Virus record (IMG/VR): IMGVR_UViG_3300035670_012729
Location: 1 to 45,110 of that record
Length of the DNA stretch: 45,110 bases
DNA from: a virus
Reading direction: 5' to 3' (one strand)
The translations under genes and the position numbers were made by a program. Positions 20,971 to 28,136 of the stretch are shown one piece after another; the first letter of the stretch is position 1; each line of letters begins with the position of its first letter. The notes below the pieces were generated by a model, which saw only the letters and a program-made list of their open reading frames with translations, was not told the origin of the DNA and ran no database searches.

Positions 20971-21231
20971 ATGGAACCTGACTGGACGGAAGCCCCTTCG
21001 TGGGCGCAATGGCTTGCCGTCAACCGAAGCGGCTCGGCGTGGTGGTGGGATGCCAAGCCAGTGGCCAACCAAAAAACAGGCTGCTGGAGAATCACCGACG
21101 AGAATTACATGCGGTATCACGCCGGCAGATACCCCGCGGGCGATGACTGGCGGCGGGCTCTCAGGCAGCGGCCAGAGTTGGGCGCTGCGGAACAATTGTA
21201 TTTGTTTGCAGGAGTAACGCATGCAACCTGA
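20971..21231 (+). CDS. Trp-rich array protein 3
   Basis: 86 residues from ATG 20971, immediately after the previous stop, with AGGAG upstream. Array core EPDWTEAPSWAQWLAV and AWWWDAKP, ending DDWRRALRQRP. A 14-residue C-terminal tail (ELGAAEQLYLF and on) is unlike the other members and overlaps the next start by 11 bp. Confidence 0.72.
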   Translation: MEPDWTEAPSWAQWLAVNRSGSAWWWDAKPVANQKTGCWRITDENYMRYHAGRYPAGDDWRRALRQRPELGAAEQLYLFAGVTHAT

Positions 21232-21463
21232 CTGGACGACAGCGCCCTGGTGGGCGCGGTGGTTCACCGTCGACGATGACGGTGGAGGTTGGTGGTGGAA
21301 AACAAAACCGAAACCCAGAAAAAAAAGTGGCCGATGGCTCGGGCCAGATACCAGAGAATGGTATTACGCTCAGCCAGCCGGCGTCTACCCCGAATCTGCC
21401 ACCGACTGGCAGAACTCACTTTGTCAGCGTCCAACAGAAGGAGGAGAACATGACAGAACCTGA
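21221..21463 (+). CDS. Trp-rich array protein 4
   Basis: 80 residues from ATG 21221, with AGGAG upstream. Core QPDWTTAPWWARWFTVDDDGG, followed by a basic stretch KPKPRKKSGRW unusual for the otherwise acidic array, then TDWQNSLCQRP. The last codons lie over the ribosome site of the next gene. Confidence 0.72.
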   Translation: MQPDWTTAPWWARWFTVDDDGGGWWWKTKPKPRKKSGRWLGPDTREWYYAQPAGVYPESATDWQNSLCQRPTEGGEHDRT

Positions 21464-21695
21464 CTGGACGACAGCCCCTTCGTGGGCACAGTGGTTCACC
21501 ATCGACGACGACGGATACGGTTGCTGGTGGGACACCCAGCCAGTGGCCAACAAAATGATCGGTTGCTGGCAGGTGGACATGTCCAGCGACTGGTACGACA
21601 CGCAGCCAGCTGGCATATACCCTGACGCTGCAGACGACTGGGAGCACTCGCTCAGGCAGCGGCCAGTAGGAGGAGGAGAGCATGACAGAGCCTGA
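21450..21695 (+). CDS. Trp-rich array protein 5
   Basis: 81 residues from ATG 21450, after AGAAGGAGGAG. Core EPDWTTAPSWAQWFTIDDDG, a middle segment with MIGCWQVDMSSDWYD, and the end DDWEHSLRQRP. It shares PVANK-type wording with protein 3, suggesting exchange between members. Confidence 0.72.
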   Translation: MTEPDWTTAPSWAQWFTIDDDGYGCWWDTQPVANKMIGCWQVDMSSDWYDTQPAGIYPDAADDWEHSLRQRPVGGGEHDRA

Positions 21696-21927
21696 CTGGT
21701 CAACAGCCCCTTCGTGGGCGATGTGGTTTGCCATCAACGTCGACGGGCGAGCTTGGTGGTATGAAACAGAGCCGGAACTCAGCCAGTGGTTTGGCTGCTG
21801 GGTACCAAAATTCTGGGAAGAAAAATTTTCGTGCGAATACGAATTTGCTGGACTACGCTATTGTGACGACTGGGAGCACTCGCTCAGGCAGCGACCAACA
21901 GAAGGAGGAGAGCATGACAGAGCCTGA
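21682..21927 (+). CDS. Trp-rich array protein 6
   Basis: 81 residues from ATG 21682, with GGAGGAGAG upstream. It is the near-identical sister of protein 2 (APSWAMWFAINVDGRAWWYE, FGCWVPKFWEEKFSC). Here the GTG start is ATG and the C-terminus is longer (TEGGEHDRA). Confidence 0.72.
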   Translation: MTEPDWSTAPSWAMWFAINVDGRAWWYETEPELSQWFGCWVPKFWEEKFSCEYEFAGLRYCDDWEHSLRQRPTEGGEHDRA

Positions 21928-22168
21928 CTGGTTACTCGCCCCCAAATGGGCAGAGTGGTTCGCCGTCGATGATGACGGCGAAGCATGGTGGTATGAAACA
22001 AAGCCATATATTAAAACAAAATACGGTGTATGGCGACACGAGTTTCATCCAGAACCAAACATCTATTGGAGCTGTGAATATGCCGGTAATTACCCCGACG
22101 CTGTAGACGACTGGGAGCACTCGCTCAGGCAGCGGCCAGTAGGAGGAGAAGAGCATGACAGAGCCTGA
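21914..22168 (+). CDS. Trp-rich array protein 7
   Basis: 84 residues from ATG 21914, with GGAGGAGAG upstream. Core EPDWLLAPKWAEWFAVDDDG and AWWYETKPY, then an aromatic middle (NIYWSCEYAGNYP), then DDWEHSLRQRP. Strongly acidic. Confidence 0.72.
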   Translation: MTEPDWLLAPKWAEWFAVDDDGEAWWYETKPYIKTKYGVWRHEFHPEPNIYWSCEYAGNYPDAVDDWEHSLRQRPVGGEEHDRA

Positions 22169-22376
22169 CTGGAATCAATCCCCTTCGTGGGCAGAGTGGT
22201 TCGCCATTGATGACGACGGCGAAGCATGGTGGTACGAGACAAAGCCCCACGCCAAAACGAACGATGGTATGTGGCGGCAAGAATTTCCCGGGAACATTTA
22301 TCGGAGTTCCGAGCATGCCGGTGTTTACCCCGAAGCCGCCGCCGACTGGCAGGACTCGCTCAGGCAGCGCCCATGA
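22155..22376 (+). CDS. Trp-rich array protein 8 (last)
   Basis: 73 residues from ATG 22155, after GGAGGAGAAGAG. Core EPDWNQSPSWAEWFAIDDDG, then AWWYETKP, ending exactly at ADWQDSLRQRP. It lacks the GGEHDRA tail because no array gene follows. Its stop overlaps the next, unrelated gene by ATGA. Confidence 0.72.
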   Translation: MTEPDWNQSPSWAEWFAIDDDGEAWWYETKPHAKTNDGMWRQEFPGNIYRSSEHAGVYPEAAADWQDSLRQRP

Positions 22377-22789
22377 GCACACTGATCACACTCACCGCCG
22401 ACCGGCGCGCCATGTGCGTGCGCGCTGCGTACAAACACCGGGACATCATGCTCGACCTGCCAGCCAACATGCGACGAGGCGTGCGTGACGAGACCGGATT
22501 CTGGTGGCGCGTGGCGCTGGCAGCGTACGACATTGTCGTGTTCGCTTTGCCGGATGCCAGCGTCGACTACGACGTGCTGGTTGCCCTGGACGGCGTTGAC
22601 ACGCGGACGCCGGCGGCCAGGCACTACCACGCCAAAAACACCACCGCCCCCAAACACACCCAACCGGACACCATTCTCGTGACGCCGATGGCGTCCGACG
22701 ACGTGGACAAAATGTTGGCATTCAGCCGGTTTGCCGCCCAGCACTCGGCAGCCTGGCAGCGCGCTGAGCAGAAGAAACGACGACAATGA
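22373..22789 (+). CDS. Hypothetical protein after Trp-rich array
   Basis: 138 residues from ATG 22373, overlapping the last array gene by ATGA. The N-terminal half has a helical region (RRAMCVRAAYKHRDIMLDLP) and hydrophobic strands. The middle is a Thr/Pro/His-rich linker and the C-terminus is a basic helix (AEQKKRRQ). Not recognised. A strong terminator follows its stop, so it is the last gene of the array transcript. Confidence 0.6.
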   Translation: MSTLITLTADRRAMCVRAAYKHRDIMLDLPANMRRGVRDETGFWWRVALAAYDIVVFALPDASVDYDVLVALDGVDTRTPAARHYHAKNTTAPKHTQPDTILVTPMASDDVDKMLAFSRFAAQHSAAWQRAEQKKRRQ

Positions 22790-22790
22790 C

Positions 22791-22827
22791 TTATGTTGAC
22801 GAAATTGACTTCGTCAACATAATTTTT
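22791..22827 (+). terminator. Intrinsic terminator after array operon
   Basis: A perfect 13-bp stem (TTATGTTGACGAA 22791-22803 with TTCGTCAACATAA 22810-22822), 6-nt loop, then TTTTT. Confidence 0.85.
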
Positions 22828-22848
22828 CGTTCAAAGAAGGAGGAGAAA

Positions 22849-23040
22849 ATGAGTGCCACAACAATTGCTTTGGCTCAGCAGAAGGCGCTGGAGCATGCCA
22901 ACCAGCAGGCCGCCGAGCGACGGCTGGCCACCGAGCAGGAAGAAAACCGGCGGCAGCTGGCCGAGCTGCTGGAGCGGGTGCGCCACATGGAGGTACTGGT
23001 ACACCAACTGATCAATGAGTTGCAGGGCGACGGCCGATGA
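22849..23040 (+). CDS. Small coiled-coil protein
   Basis: 63 residues from ATG 22849, preceded by GAAGGAGGAG. A longer frame from 22786 would be encoded across the terminator hairpin and is less likely. Nearly all of the protein is an amphipathic helix rich in Gln, Glu and Arg (EQEENRRQLAELLERVRHME), probably a coiled-coil oligomer. It overlaps the VRR-NUC start by ATGA, so the two may be partners. Confidence 0.6.
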   Translation: MSATTIALAQQKALEHANQQAAERRLATEQEENRRQLAELLERVRHMEVLVHQLINELQGDGR

Positions 23041-23411
23041 AAGACACCATCGCACCGCCCGAGGATCATGAGCAGGTCACGCTGTTCGCCTGGATTGACA
23101 TCCACAGCAACCAGTACCCAGAGCTGTCTCTGGCGTTTCACGTGCCCAACGGCGGCCACCGTAACCCGCATGTTGGCGCCCACATGAAACGGATGGGCGT
23201 CCGGGCTGGCGTGCCGGACATCCTACTGCCAGTGGCTAAGGCAGGACACAACGGGCTGGCCATCGAGTTGAAACGCTCCATCGGTGGCAGGGTATCGGTG
23301 GAGCAGCGGATGTGGTTGAGCCGGCTGACTCAGCAGGGATGGCAGGCGGTCGTGTGCAACGGGGCCGACGAGGCCATCCAAACAATCAAAAAATACATGG
23401 GGGTAAAATGA
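23037..23411 (+). CDS. VRR-NUC domain nuclease
   Basis: 124 residues. PEDHEQVTLFAWID at the start, HVPNGGHR, GVPDILLPVA (catalytic Asp), AIELKRSIGG (Glu and Lys) and the closing GWQAVVCNGADEAI are the ordered motifs of the stand-alone phage VRR-NUC family in the PD-(D/E)XK superfamily. These enzymes cut branched DNA such as Holliday junctions, which suits a phage with a RecT-like protein. ATGA overlaps on both sides show operon coupling. Confidence 0.85.
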   Translation: MKDTIAPPEDHEQVTLFAWIDIHSNQYPELSLAFHVPNGGHRNPHVGAHMKRMGVRAGVPDILLPVAKAGHNGLAIELKRSIGGRVSVEQRMWLSRLTQQGWQAVVCNGADEAIQTIKKYMGVK

Positions 23412-24385
23412 TCGCAGCTACGTTTGCGTCCAGTGTCAATCAGATGGTGGGCGGCGACGCTGTCTGCCTGTTGTCAACACCTGTCTATGTGACACAACAA
23501 CAGGCCATCGCCGAGTTGGCAGGACGCATCTGCTACCGAAGCACCTCCAAATTTGGTCACTCGGCGGGTTTCCTAAATGCCCGTATGGCCGAAGGACACC
23601 AGGACATCTTCGAACATGTCTGGATCACGGCGTCTCTGACTGACGAGGATGCCGCAGTCAACTGGATGGAAGAGAACCGGTACGTTTGGGTGAGCCGCGC
23701 CGATGGCGGCCAGTGGTGCTACGTGTCGGCGAACATGCGGGTTTGGATGGAAATGGCCCAGCATAACCTGGTCGCTCGAGATGTGGTGTACCAGTATCTG
23801 CCTGGCCTGATTCGTGGCAATGCATATTCAGCCGTGACGGATACACCGACGCCGACAGTCAACGTTCAGCAGCGTGTTGTCGGCGATGGAGCCAACGGCG
23901 CGATGGTCAATCTGGTCGCATGCCATCGGCCGAACATCCAGGTCGGATACGACATGGAGATGCATCAGGCGGCCACATTTCTTCTGCAGAATGTGAGCCG
24001 GGCTCTCACGCACCAGCTGGTCAGGCACCGTTTGCTATCATTCAGCCAGGAGTCGCAGCGATATGTCAGCCTGGAGAAGGGTGGCTGGTATCCCATCATG
24101 CCGCCATCCATCGCCGAGGATGCTCGAGCCATCCAGGTTCTGAACCGGGTATGGATGGAAATTGAAGCCGGATACGAGAAACTGCGTGAGATCGGCATCC
24201 GCAAGGAAGATGCACGCTACCTGCTGCCCAACGCAACCAGCACGACAATCATGGTGTCCGGCTCAATTGCTGCATGGCGTGGCATGCTGCGCCAGCGCTG
24301 CGCCAGCGACGCACAGTGGGAAATCCGCAATGTGGCGCTGGCAATCCGAGACATGCTGAGCGAACTGGGGATGTATCATGACTGA
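23408..24385 (+). CDS. thyX: Flavin-dependent thymidylate synthase
   Basis: 325 residues from ATG 23408, overlapping the nuclease gene by ATGA. The ThyX signature RHRLLSFSQESQRYV is present at about residues 208-222. QAATFLLQNVSRALTHQLV precedes it and RYLLPNATST follows near the C-terminus. The enzyme makes dTMP from dUMP using folate, NADPH and FAD. It is longer than the common 220-260 residues; the extra length lies in the first 190 residues. Supplying dTMP independently of host ThyA is common in phages. Confidence 0.92.
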   Translation: MIAATFASSVNQMVGGDAVCLLSTPVYVTQQQAIAELAGRICYRSTSKFGHSAGFLNARMAEGHQDIFEHVWITASLTDEDAAVNWMEENRYVWVSRADGGQWCYVSANMRVWMEMAQHNLVARDVVYQYLPGLIRGNAYSAVTDTPTPTVNVQQRVVGDGANGAMVNLVACHRPNIQVGYDMEMHQAATFLLQNVSRALTHQLVRHRLLSFSQESQRYVSLEKGGWYPIMPPSIAEDARAIQVLNRVWMEIEAGYEKLREIGIRKEDARYLLPNATSTTIMVSGSIAAWRGMLRQRCASDAQWEIRNVALAIRDMLSELGMYHD

Positions 24386-24623
24386 CATGCAGACGGTCTT
24401 CGACGCCATCCGCCTGGAGCGCGAGTATCAGGACAAAAAATATGGGACGCCCGAAGAGCGCGGGCTCGGTATCGGCGACTATGTCGTGATCGCCGAGGCG
24501 GAACTGGCCGAGGTGCGGTACGACATCATCCACAATTCGCCCCAGCACGCGATACTGGAGCTGGTGCAGGTCGCTGCGGTTGTCGTCGCTGCGCTGGAGC
24601 GGCACGGGGTGCGTAACCGGTGA
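24378..24623 (+). CDS. MazG-like phage protein
   Basis: 81 residues. RLEREYQDKKYGTPE near the start, IAEAELAEVRYDII in the middle and ALEELVQVAA-like LELVQVAAVVVAALE at the end follow the pattern of small phage MazG-like proteins related to nucleoside triphosphate pyrophosphohydrolases. The family's helical acidic motif (E-x-x-E) is visible at EAELAE. The position next to thyX suggests a nucleotide-pool function. Assignment is by pattern only. Confidence 0.55.
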   Translation: MTDMQTVFDAIRLEREYQDKKYGTPEERGLGIGDYVVIAEAELAEVRYDIIHNSPQHAILELVQVAAVVVAALERHGVRNR

Positions 24624-25624
24624 CGACGCAACAGCCACGAGTGTGCACGAAATGTGAAAGGCTGCAGACCCGCATCACTACATCGGGAGTATGCGAGTAT
24701 TGCAGACGCCGGGAAAAAACTGGGGCATGCGTGCAATGTGGCCAGGTCAAATGGATTCGGGCACGAGGGCTCTGCACTTCGTGCTATGATGCAGCGAAAA
24801 AGCGAGGAGTGTGCACAAAATGCAATAAAGAAAAAGCCCGCGTCACTACATCGGGGGTATGTGAGTATTGCAGCCGGCGGGACAAATCTGGCCCCTGCGT
24901 TCAATGTGGCCAGGTCAAATGGATTAGGGCGCATGGGCTCTGCACTTCGTGCTATGACGCAGAATTTCCCCCGAAAAGCTGCGGCAATTGTGGGGCATCT
25001 ACAAACCACCTGGCGAAAAATCTATGCGGCGCATGCTACATGTACACCCACCGGTATGGTGTTCCTCGCCCGGTCGATGCGGACGTGCGGCACGAATTGC
25101 ATGGCCTACGCATATCTGTGGCCAGCCATGAAAAATTCAAGAGCCGCACATTCCAGGCTTGCCGTCGATGTCATGAGGCACCAGTCTACGTCAAAAAATC
25201 TGGCCTGTGCCAGGCGTGCTACGCGTACCAGCGGCGTCGCCAAAAATCCCGCCCCAAATATTTGTTCCGCCAAACGTGCACCAACTGTGAAGCGCCGGTC
25301 GGCGAACGCGTATCATCCGGTTTGTGCTACCGGTGTTTTTCGTACAAACGTTCGTACAACAAGCCGCGCCCGGAACGCGTGTGGAAAACAGTTGACCCGT
25401 GGCTGGGCTGGTGCGAGTGCGGCACGCGCCAGAAACCTGTTCCGGCTACGCATGTTGTCAAAATTCAGCTCGGTGCACTCAACAGCCTCGTCGATCCGAC
25501 GCAGAGGCTAAAAAATGATACACTGATACTGTGCGAAAACTGCTACGCCGAGCACGAACGAATGCGGCGTGAAGGGCTCCACTTCGACAACCGGCCCCGC
25601 AGCGCCATCCGGAATGAGCAATGA
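24620..25624 (+). CDS. Multiple zinc-ribbon protein
   Basis: 334 residues from GTG 24620 (GTGA overlap). It is built from about seven CxxC pairs, many in the form V-C-T-K-C, then S-G-V-C-E-Y-C, then C-V-Q-C-G-Q, then G-L-C-T-S-C-Y. Residues about 8-58 and 64-113 are direct duplicates at DNA level as well. Farther modules are diverged (CGNCGA, CRRCHE, CTNCEA, CECGT). Basic overall, with Lys/Arg between fingers, so it probably binds nucleic acid. I do not recognise a named family. Confidence 0.7.
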   Translation: MTTQQPRVCTKCERLQTRITTSGVCEYCRRREKTGACVQCGQVKWIRARGLCTSCYDAAKKRGVCTKCNKEKARVTTSGVCEYCSRRDKSGPCVQCGQVKWIRAHGLCTSCYDAEFPPKSCGNCGASTNHLAKNLCGACYMYTHRYGVPRPVDADVRHELHGLRISVASHEKFKSRTFQACRRCHEAPVYVKKSGLCQACYAYQRRRQKSRPKYLFRQTCTNCEAPVGERVSSGLCYRCFSYKRSYNKPRPERVWKTVDPWLGWCECGTRQKPVPATHVVKIQLGALNSLVDPTQRLKNDTLILCENCYAEHERMRREGLHFDNRPRSAIRNEQ

Positions 25625-25839
25625 AAAAACGAATCCGGCACCATCGGGACTCCATCACAACTGAGCGTGTAGCCATCGTCGTGATGGAGCTGGCATGCCA
25701 TCGAGGGCGTGTATACACTACAGCCGAGATTGCCAGGTTGGCCCAAATGACAACCGGTGGTGCCTGGATGATGATGACCAAAATCAGCCGGGTTGCTCCC
25801 ATCGGACAGACATCCGATGGATGGGTCATGATGGACTGA
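25621..25839 (+). CDS. Putative winged-helix DNA-binding protein
   Basis: 72 residues, overlapping the zinc-ribbon gene by ATGA. The layout (TERVAIVVMELACHRGRVYTTA, then EIARLAQMTTGGAWMMMTKISR, then a short wing with IGQTSDGWVMM) fits a small winged helix. It is the last gene of the early operon, followed by a strong terminator, and may regulate the late switch. Confidence 0.55.
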   Translation: MKKRIRHHRDSITTERVAIVVMELACHRGRVYTTAEIARLAQMTTGGAWMMMTKISRVAPIGQTSDGWVMMD

Positions 25840-25858
25840 TCGACAGTCTGTAGACGAG

Positions 25859-25891
25859 GGTGCACTACAATCCATGTAGTGCACCTTTTTT
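25859..25891 (+). terminator. Terminator ending the early rightward operon
   Basis: A perfect 11-bp stem (GGTGCACTACA 25859-25869 with TGTAGTGCACC 25875-25885), 5-nt loop, then six Ts. Confidence 0.88.
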
Positions 25892-25896
25892 GTTGG

Positions 25897-25913
25897 TCAG
25901 ACGGGAGGTCTGA
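25897..25913 (+). promoter_or_regulatory. SD-in-loop hairpin before holin-like gene
   Basis: TCAGAC (25897-25902) and GTCTGA (25908-25913) pair perfectly around the loop GGGAG, which is the SD sequence of the gene starting at 25914. Confidence 0.55.
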
Positions 25914-26234
25914 ATGTTAGACGGATTTGCAGGCATGGACGCGATTATTGTCGGCACACTTCTCTTGGCGATTGCGTTGGCCACATGGAAGTTCTGGCTG
26001 GATCGCCCGCAGAATATCCAGGATGTATCTGCCACCATCATCGAGGCGGCGGAGACGGCGGAAATTCTGGTAGCTGCCGCAGAGCAGTTGTGGCTCACCG
26101 GCCGGCTGCCAAAAACCGAGCGGTTCAATTACGTGATGGAGCAGTTGCGCGAACGGTTCCCCACCGTCGACCTCGACCAGCTCGAAGCGACGGTTGAATC
26201 AGCCGTGTACTGGCTGAAACTCTCGCAACGATAA
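25914..26234 (+). CDS. Holin-like protein (LL-H / holin 6 type)
   Basis: 106 residues from ATG 25914. An N-terminal membrane segment (IIVGTLLLAIALATWKFWL) is followed by a conserved helical region (IIEAAETAEILVAAAEQLW, then RFNYVMEQLRERFP, then LEATVESAVYWLK) typical of phage holin family LL-H. Holins form lesions in the inner membrane and time lysis. It is the first gene of the late block. No endolysin lies nearby, which is unusual. Confidence 0.65.
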   Translation: MLDGFAGMDAIIVGTLLLAIALATWKFWLDRPQNIQDVSATIIEAAETAEILVAAAEQLWLTGRLPKTERFNYVMEQLRERFPTVDLDQLEATVESAVYWLKLSQR

Positions 26235-26235
26235 T

Positions 26236-26943
26236 ATGGCGACGCTGATCTACACTGCCCAGTTCACGCACGCCAAATATGGCGTGACCGGTTTGACGTC
26301 TACGGTCAACGTCGACCGCATCACGCTGTCGTCGGGCGCACGTACAGCGTTAGCGACCGGCGCCGCCGCGACCGAAGCGCGCAACGGCATCTACTATTAC
26401 CGGCTCACGGATGCAGACCCGGTTCTGTACGAATATGTCGTCGTGTTTTCTGGCACTGGCAGTAGTGTCGATCAGCATGAGGTGCCGGGGGTTCTTCAGC
26501 CGGGTCCAGCGGCCAGAATCACGGACAATTTGTTGGCGGCGGCGGTCCCAGCGGCATACACGTCCGGCTCGGTAGGCGTGGCGCTGGGACGAATCGGCAC
26601 TGCGCAGGTTACCGTGACGTCGCCGGTCACCGAGGATGGAGCAATCACGCTCGTCTACGGCGACGACTATCGCACCGGCGACGGCCGAGCGTTGACATTT
26701 GTCGGCACCAACTGGCCGACGCTGACCGGCGGAACCGTGTCGCTGCGCGTGCAGGCGGCGAGTGTGGTCGCTATCTCAGGCACGGTAACCGGTGCGGCAT
26801 CGTGCCGGGTCGAAGTGACATCTGCACAAACCATCAGCCTGGGGCTAGGCGTCTGGCTGTATGACCTCGAGGCAACACTGACCTCGGGCTACGTTGCCAC
26901 TCTGCAGCAGGGGACAATCACTATCCGGAGGGATGTCAGGTGA
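26236..26943 (+). CDS. Putative virion or tail-associated protein
   Basis: 235 residues, rich in Thr, Val, Ala and Gly with alternating hydrophobic pattern, so beta-rich. Two apparent modules: residues 1-90 (YTAQFTHAKYGVTGLTSTV, then NGIYYYRLTDADP) and a C-terminal immunoglobulin-like half. Such proteins are often baseplate or receptor-binding components, but this position between lysis-type genes is unusual. Not recognised with certainty. Its stop overlaps the following GTG start. Confidence 0.5.
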   Translation: MATLIYTAQFTHAKYGVTGLTSTVNVDRITLSSGARTALATGAAATEARNGIYYYRLTDADPVLYEYVVVFSGTGSSVDQHEVPGVLQPGPAARITDNLLAAAVPAAYTSGSVGVALGRIGTAQVTVTSPVTEDGAITLVYGDDYRTGDGRALTFVGTNWPTLTGGTVSLRVQAASVVAISGTVTGAASCRVEVTSAQTISLGLGVWLYDLEATLTSGYVATLQQGTITIRRDVR

Positions 26944-27269
26944 CACGCGACGAAATGCTGCTGGACACGGTGGGACGGCTGGACGAAGCCGTCAAAAAAC
27001 TGGAGACAATTGTAGGCGGAGATCCAGACCTCGGCTATCGTGGGCTCAGCCAGCGCGTCGAACGGCTGGAGACAGATGTCAAACGCATCACCAGCCAGCG
27101 GTCGTCGATTGTCCAGTGGACCATCGGCTACACCCTTCTGGGCTCGTTTGTTGCCGTACTGGCAACAGGCAATCCCATCGACATGATGCTCGCTGGCATC
27201 ATCATCGGCCTGTTTATTCTGGCAGGTGTTTTTCTGGCATCTGGCCTGGGCATGCTCAAATGGCCATGA
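26940..27269 (+). CDS. Membrane protein with coiled coil (XhlA-like layout)
   Basis: 109 residues from GTG 26940. The N-terminal 60 residues are a coiled coil (DTVGRLDEAVKKLETIV, then SQRVERLETDVKRI). Two hydrophobic segments follow (residues about 62-80 and 84-104). This layout resembles the haemolysin XhlA or spanin-like accessory proteins that sit beside holins. It overlaps both neighbours by a few bases. Confidence 0.55.
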   Translation: MTRDEMLLDTVGRLDEAVKKLETIVGGDPDLGYRGLSQRVERLETDVKRITSQRSSIVQWTIGYTLLGSFVAVLATGNPIDMMLAGIIIGLFILAGVFLASGLGMLKWP

Positions 27270-27514
27270 TATGGTCTGTGGCCAAGCTGGCCGAGCTTTA
27301 TCGCAGACTGGATCTGGCAATCGACGAGTATGAGGCATACTGTCATCATGCTGCGTCGGTGGTCGCTCCTCGCAGCACAGCCTGGGAAGACGAGGCACTG
27401 TGGGCGTCGAAAACAAAACAGCGGATTATCGCTCGGACTACCGACATGCTAGAGTATGCGGTCACTCGGTCCGACGCTGCGCTGAGAAAATATGCTGGAG
27501 ATACCGATGAATGA
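27266..27514 (+). CDS. Hypothetical helical protein
   Basis: 82 residues from ATG 27266, overlapping the upstream stop by ATGA. Predicted all-helical with charged residues throughout (AELYRRLDLAIDEYEAYCHH, then KTKQRIIARTTDMLEYAV). No known motif. The end overlaps the ParB-like gene by eight bases. Confidence 0.55.
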   Translation: MIWSVAKLAELYRRLDLAIDEYEAYCHHAASVVAPRSTAWEDEALWASKTKQRIIARTTDMLEYAVTRSDAALRKYAGDTDE

Positions 27515-28136
27515 GATGAAACCTGAGAACCAGCGGGTAAAGCTGGACAAAATCAAACCGCATCACCGCAATTACAACCGACACTCCGAACACCAGGTCG
27601 CTCGAATCGCGCTAAGCCTAAAAAAGTTCGGGCAAGTCCGGTCGATTGTGGTCTGGAAAAACACGATCTTGGCGGGACATGGTGTGGTAGAGGCTGCCAG
27701 GTCACTAGGCTGGCGAGATATTGCCGCCGATGTGTTGCCCGAAGATTATCCGGAACATCTAGCGCTGGCCTATGTGGCTGCTGATAATGAGCTCAGCCGG
27801 TTGTCCGATCCCGATCAGGCGGCTTTGGCAGCAATTCTCGAAGAGAGCATGATTACCGATGACGAATTGTTGCAGGCGATTGGCTACAACGAAGCGGAAC
27901 TCGAGAGGTTGCTGGAGGAACTGGACCAGAGCACACTGGAAGAAACGTCTGGATCCAAAACAAATTATGTAGTAGGCAAAAAAACGGAGAAGCAAATCCG
28001 GGTGGTGATTTCCATGTCGTCTGTTTCGACGTTAGAATCCGCAATTTTAGCGACCGGACAACGAGAGCGTGGGGTTGCGATTATGGATATCTGTCAATTC
28101 TATCTGGAAAATAAACCCACCGATGAAAAAAGATAA
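27507..28136 (+). CDS. ParB-like nuclease domain protein
   Basis: 209 residues from ATG 27507 with GGAG upstream. The ParB/sulfiredoxin-type domain is visible in the first 90 residues: VKLDKIKPHHRNYNRH, SLKKFGQVRSIVVW and the nucleotide-binding motif GHGVVEAARSLGW. LALAYVAADNELSRLS follows. A helical region (TDDELLQAIGYNEAELERLL) comes next, as in phage ParB proteins found beside DNA methyltransferases and terminases. Here the partner may be the methyltransferase-fold gene that overlaps by 14 bp. Confidence 0.75.
   Translation: MNEMKPENQRVKLDKIKPHHRNYNRHSEHQVARIALSLKKFGQVRSIVVWKNTILAGHGVVEAARSLGWRDIAADVLPEDYPEHLALAYVAADNELSRLSDPDQAALAAILEESMITDDELLQAIGYNEAELERLLEELDQSTLEETSGSKTNYVVGKKTEKQIRVVISMSSVSTLESAILATGQRERGVAIMDICQFYLENKPTDEKR

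Noticed and set aside
22786-22848. Upstream start of the coiled-coil gene at 22786
   Set aside because: The first codons would lie over a perfect terminator hairpin, while 22849 has a much stronger SD.
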